Positions 18,181 through 21,159 of a DNA stretch of 21,159 nt are shown piece by piece. The notes under the pieces are model-generated. The model was not told the origin of the DNA. It searched no databases and saw only the letters and a program-made list of their open reading frames with translations. This DNA is from Terfezia claveryi (taxonomy: Eukaryota > Ascomycota > Pezizomycetes > Pezizales > Pezizaceae), in the NCBI GenBank assembly GCA_015179025.1, contig WHUX01000522.1, forward strand, positions 1 to 21,159. The letters are read 5' to 3'. Position 1 is the stretch's first letter, and every line of letters starts with the position of its first letter. Position numbers and translations under genes: made by a program.

Positions 18181-19700
18181 TATCTATGAGGTAGAAGTGA
18201 ACATCCTCCCGCATACGTCAAGTAATTCGGTGAGGAACTCGCTGAAGGGCAACACTATTAATACGCTGTATATATATGTATATCCAAGATTACGAATTCC
18301 GCAATGTAAACTTTACTCACATACTGGGTTGTCTCACTTCATCCTAACATGCATCTTAATCAACACCTGTCATCAAAAACACCCATTATATAAAAGGACC
18401 GAATACATCTCTGCATCTTTGCATTGAGTTCTGCACATCACATCATCAATTATTGTTTGCACAGAACTAAAACATCACGAATTGTGATAGGTAATTAGCA
18501 GAGGTCCAAAACATGATACCTAGTACTACTGGGGATAGAAACAAGGTGTAGTCATGGGCTAAATCAGGGCTGATAAATCATTCTTTCCAGGGATTGAGAT
18601 AAAAGAGTTCTTGTAAATAGAAAGTGTAACAATCAAAGAAATTACGCAGCCAACTTCCGACCCCCAAATCATGCATCGCAGCAAGTTGTTCCCTTTTTGC
18701 CTGTTTAAACATCGCAGGTCAGTGCCTTGAACCGTACCCGTTAGATAATGTGCAGAATTCAACACAGAGAGAGAGGGAGAAAGGCATTTTGGATTAGTGT
18801 GGATTAAAGTGGAAGCCTTAGACTAAAATAAAATAATACGATCCTAGTTGAAGCAACTATGGGATGGTTTCTGGGATTCTCCCCTGGGTGGATGGATATA
18901 TTGGGACGCTTTTTTAAGTGAGTGAGCCGTTCTGTGATAATCTACGTACTCCTCGAAGAAACACCCCACGCCATATCAATCGCAGCAGAGTGATTTATCT
19001 GAGAAAAAATTCTGGCACTCGAGCTGCCGTATCGTCCAAATCTAGGCGAAGCCCCTTTTACAATACCTACATGTCAAAGTTTCACATAACATGCACGCAC
19101 ATGCATGAAGCATACATTCTCTCCTAGATGAAAAGTAGCATCTATCTCCGCTAACGATTTATAATGATGAAATTACTTCCCTAGGATATATAAGCTACCG
19201 TGTGTAGAGAGGGAACCAAAATTGGCCAATAGTCAAGATAATAGATTTTAGGTTGCAGAACAAAGTTCCTAAACACAACACTTTTAGTTCTTTCAATATA
19301 TAGTTTCTACCTCACCCCTGGTTGGGGCGTGGAGCATCGAGAGTTCCAGCCCACAACTAACTACAGTTTGTCTTTAATGGCATTGCTTGTTTTTTTTTTT
19401 TTTCAAATTTAATGGCGCTGCTGGCCCACAAGGTAAACTGCCGTCGTTCCTGATTGTAGTCAAAAGTATATATGTATAGCAATATGATATGAAAAGGTAG
19501 AGCTTAACATATAAGGCTTAATTTAATGAGATAGTAGAGTTAAGATGTCTATTTTTTTGGTAGCTAAACTTAATACATATAGAAATCATTCTGAATTGAA
19601 GATGGTGAATCTCCTGCTTTAAGGCTTTAAATATCTTCTTCATAATTATCCTTTTCTTCTATATAATATAATACACAAGTATGAACTATGATACTTTCAA
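18181..19700. other. Long AT-rich stretch without a supported gene
   Basis: Stop-dense, AT-rich sequence. Open frames (18170-18427 plus, 18765-18559 minus, 18918-19127 plus) look random. It contains a GAGA run (18767-18780) and a run of 14 T (19390-19403). Nothing else was recognised. Confidence 0.5.
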
Positions 19701-19724
19701 CTTTAGGAAGAACTTCGACCTTAT

Positions 19725-20498
19725 ATGTTTTCTGAAAGGTCATGTGACAATAACACCAACTTACCCGATCTAGTCTTTACTAGTGGATCCGTAAAGTTAA
19801 AACCTCCGAATCCACCACGACTTCTTGTTGCCGTGGGGAATGAAACGCGGATTAAGAGTTACATCACCAAAGCTCGACGACATGCGGAAGGAGCGAGCAA
19901 GTTCCGATCTGTCGTTATTAGAGAACTGTGCGCCTTGGTAAATACTGCCCCGTCGTGCATACATTCTTATTTTATTTTAAATATTCATCCTTCATGTGCG
20001 GGTCCGGCGGGAGGCCATGATGAGCCTACCCCATCATACGTTCTATTCCGTGTATGCTAGCATATCCTGCTACCCGTAGATTTACACCTACATCGGCTAC
20101 GAACTGGTCCCCGAACCGCTCAAAGATACCAATACTGGGCCAAGTTTTGACTACAACACAGCCTCCTTTATTATTACTCGAAGTGAATACAGTCGATTCC
20201 TCCATGCCAACGCTTATCTTGTTGCTCGCACCCTTCACCTACACACAAACTCCGACGCTCATTCTCTCCTAAAGTTGCTCAACGTCGACTTCCATAACGC
20301 ACTCAATAGCACAGTGCACAATGTGACTCTGTCAGATGCCCTTGAAGCTATTTATTGGCTTGGGGTGTCACAACTTTGTCAGTTAAGCGGAAGAAGCTTT
20401 TCGAAGTTGCAATCCGTGAGGGTCTGGTTCCTTCGGTTGAGGACCTGAAGCGGTTGGCTGACACGGTTGTGGAACTTAATGCAATGGTGGAAAATTAG
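19725..20498 (+). pseudogene. BTB/POZ-like protein gene with a one-base frameshift
   Basis: Exon 1 is 19725-19937; intron 19938-20079 (142 bp) has GTAAAT and CCCGTAG, phase 0; exon 2 runs from 20080. BTB/POZ domains are protein-interaction modules, often with cullin or transcription partners. Exon 1 has the first strand (PDLVFTSGSVKL). After the intron come IYTYIGYE, like the BTB LYTG.Y motif, then FLHANAYLVARTLHLHT, like LLHA.VYvLAdKY, then LSDALEAIYWLG, like a late BTB helix. The frame then changes by one base in a GGGG run (20362-20365): the old frame ends at a TGA near 20447, while the shifted frame continues VKRKKLFEVAIREGLVPSV to a TAG at 20496. A lost G explains it, either a real mutation or a sequencing error. 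The acceptor CTTTAG just upstream of the ATG suggests a further 5' exon. Family assignment is by eye. Confidence 0.55.
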
Positions 20499-20515
20499 GA
20501 TCATCAATGGCCAGT

Positions 20516-20539
20516 AAAAAAAAAAAAAAAAAAAAAAAA
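20516..20539. repeat. Run of 24 A, 17 bases after the BTB-like gene stop
   Basis: Uninterrupted A24 directly downstream of the BTB-like reading frame on the same strand. A genomic poly(A) stretch at this spot could mark a retrocopy 3' end, but the gene keeps an intron, so it is more likely a simple repeat. Confidence 0.85.
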
Positions 20540-20697
20540 TGGAATTCTCTGTCTTAATTGCTACTTTTTTTGTAACTTATTGAGCTTTTCATGACTGTGC
20601 GTGACAAGTGCGTTGCTCTACAATACAATATAAATCCACAATCTTATTCTCTTGTCCAGCTTATTACGTACCTATGTATAAAATACTTAGTTTAGCC

Positions 20698-20803
20698 AAA
20701 ACAAAGAAAAGGAAAAGAAGACGAAAAGAAAAGGAAACGTTGAAAGAAAATGGAAAAAGAAAAAAAGAAAAAAGGAAAAAGAAAAATAAAAAGAGAAAAA
20801 AAG
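20698..20803. repeat. 106-bp polypurine (A/G) low-complexity tract
   Basis: Almost pure AAAGAAA/GGAAAA sequence. Its plus-strand translation is Lys/Arg-only and is not a gene. On the minus strand it is a polypyrimidine tract starting one base after the deaminase stop codon, so it is probably in that gene's 3' untranslated region. Confidence 0.85.
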
Positions 20804-20804
20804 T

Positions 20805-21159
20805 CTAAGCTAGGCTCCCCAGATCAACGTCAAGCTCATCTTCTCCGTCGTCAGAACCAGAAAGTCTACGATCGATTGCAAACACGTCGAGGTCAAACAA
20901 TAGCCTCCACACCAATTTTTTCAAGTCACTTAAGACGTGTTCCACCACCACTTCATCCACCTCTAATTCGGGGAGGGGCCACGGGAAGATCTTCCCCGTA
21001 GTCCCTTGCACCTTCAGATCCGGCTGAATATACCCGATATAGCCTTCACACATCAAACAACACGCCTTCGAAACCCCCATCATATTCTTGGTGCCCTATA
21101 CCTAATCAACATATGTTTATTCCCAAGACATCTGGAGATGAGTACGTACCTGCAATTCC
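20805..21159 (-). CDS. OTT_1508-like deaminase, C-terminal part, cut by the right window edge
   Basis: Minus-strand exons 21159-21150 (partial; ends GAATTGCAG, Glu-Leu-Gln) and 21095-20805 (TAG). Intron 21149-21096 (54 bp) has GTACGT and GTATAG, phase 0. The last exon reads MMGVSKACCLMCEGYI and then VQGTTGKIFPWPLPE. This is the pattern IGVSK.CC..C...i ... GTHGK.ypw.lP of fungal cytidine-deaminase-fold proteins (Pfam OTT_1508-like deaminase family). C-L-M-C supplies the two zinc-binding cysteines. The HAE element with the catalytic Glu lies one exon upstream; the visible ELQ at the edge may be the end of an HAELQ motif. The usual GTHGK is GTTGK here. The tail is helical and then acidic (SGSDDGEDELDVDL). 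The substrate in fungi is unknown; nucleotides or nucleic acids are predicted for this fold. Confidence 0.7.

Noticed and set aside
20608..20808. Lys/Arg-rich 66-residue open frame
   Set aside because: Pure translation of the polypurine tract that follows the deaminase gene.
1..21159. tRNA, rRNA, CRISPR array or bacterial-type operon
   Set aside because: No tRNA B-box in a credible cloverleaf, no rRNA-like block and no regularly spaced repeats were seen; introns and a Ty3 element argue against a prokaryotic origin.

Overview
The window looks like a gene-poor, repeat-rich stretch of a filamentous ascomycete genome. The signs are short GT-AG introns (about 50-140 bp) with GTAAGT-type donors, a relic of an AA9 lytic polysaccharide monooxygenase, a possible hydrophobin relic, a fungal OTT_1508-like deaminase, and a heavily mutated Ty3/gypsy chromovirus. 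A large, transposon-laden genome of the truffle/Pezizomycetes kind would fit, but that is inference; the species cannot be named from the sequence.

Layout. Bases 1-373: the end of an element or gene read on the minus strand (open frame 196 to 1), closed by a hAT-like terminus that abuts the Ty3 element. 370-3769: a dead Ty3/gypsy chromovirus (RNase H, integrase, chromodomain) followed by two LTR-like units. Its reading frame carries 15 TAG, 3 TAA and no TGA stops, the signature of CpA-to-TpA mutation. 3770-6500: mostly non-coding, with one decayed minus-strand frame of unknown family (5161-4505). 6513-6820: a partly duplicated promoter region. 6937-7710: a novel protein with two CxCxxC motifs. 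8478-8063 (minus): a small spliced gene, helical then hydrophobic. 9654-10542: a spliced coiled-coil gene. 10543-13600: no convincing gene. 13619-14143: an AA9 relic with its middle deleted. 14709-15524: a Ser-rich acidic orphan. 16022-17585: a three-exon gene with a ZZ-like zinc-binding module. About 18180-17930 (minus): a possible hydrophobin relic. 19725-20498: a BTB/POZ-like gene with one intron and one frameshift in a G run. 20805-21159 (minus): the 3' end of an OTT_1508-like deaminase gene, cut by the window edge.

The genes do not form an operon or an obvious cluster. The common theme is decay: C-to-T type nonsense mutations, G-run frameshifts and internal deletions sit beside a few apparently intact lineage-specific genes. 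Gene models rest on open frames, splice signals and phase agreement read by eye. No homology search was possible.
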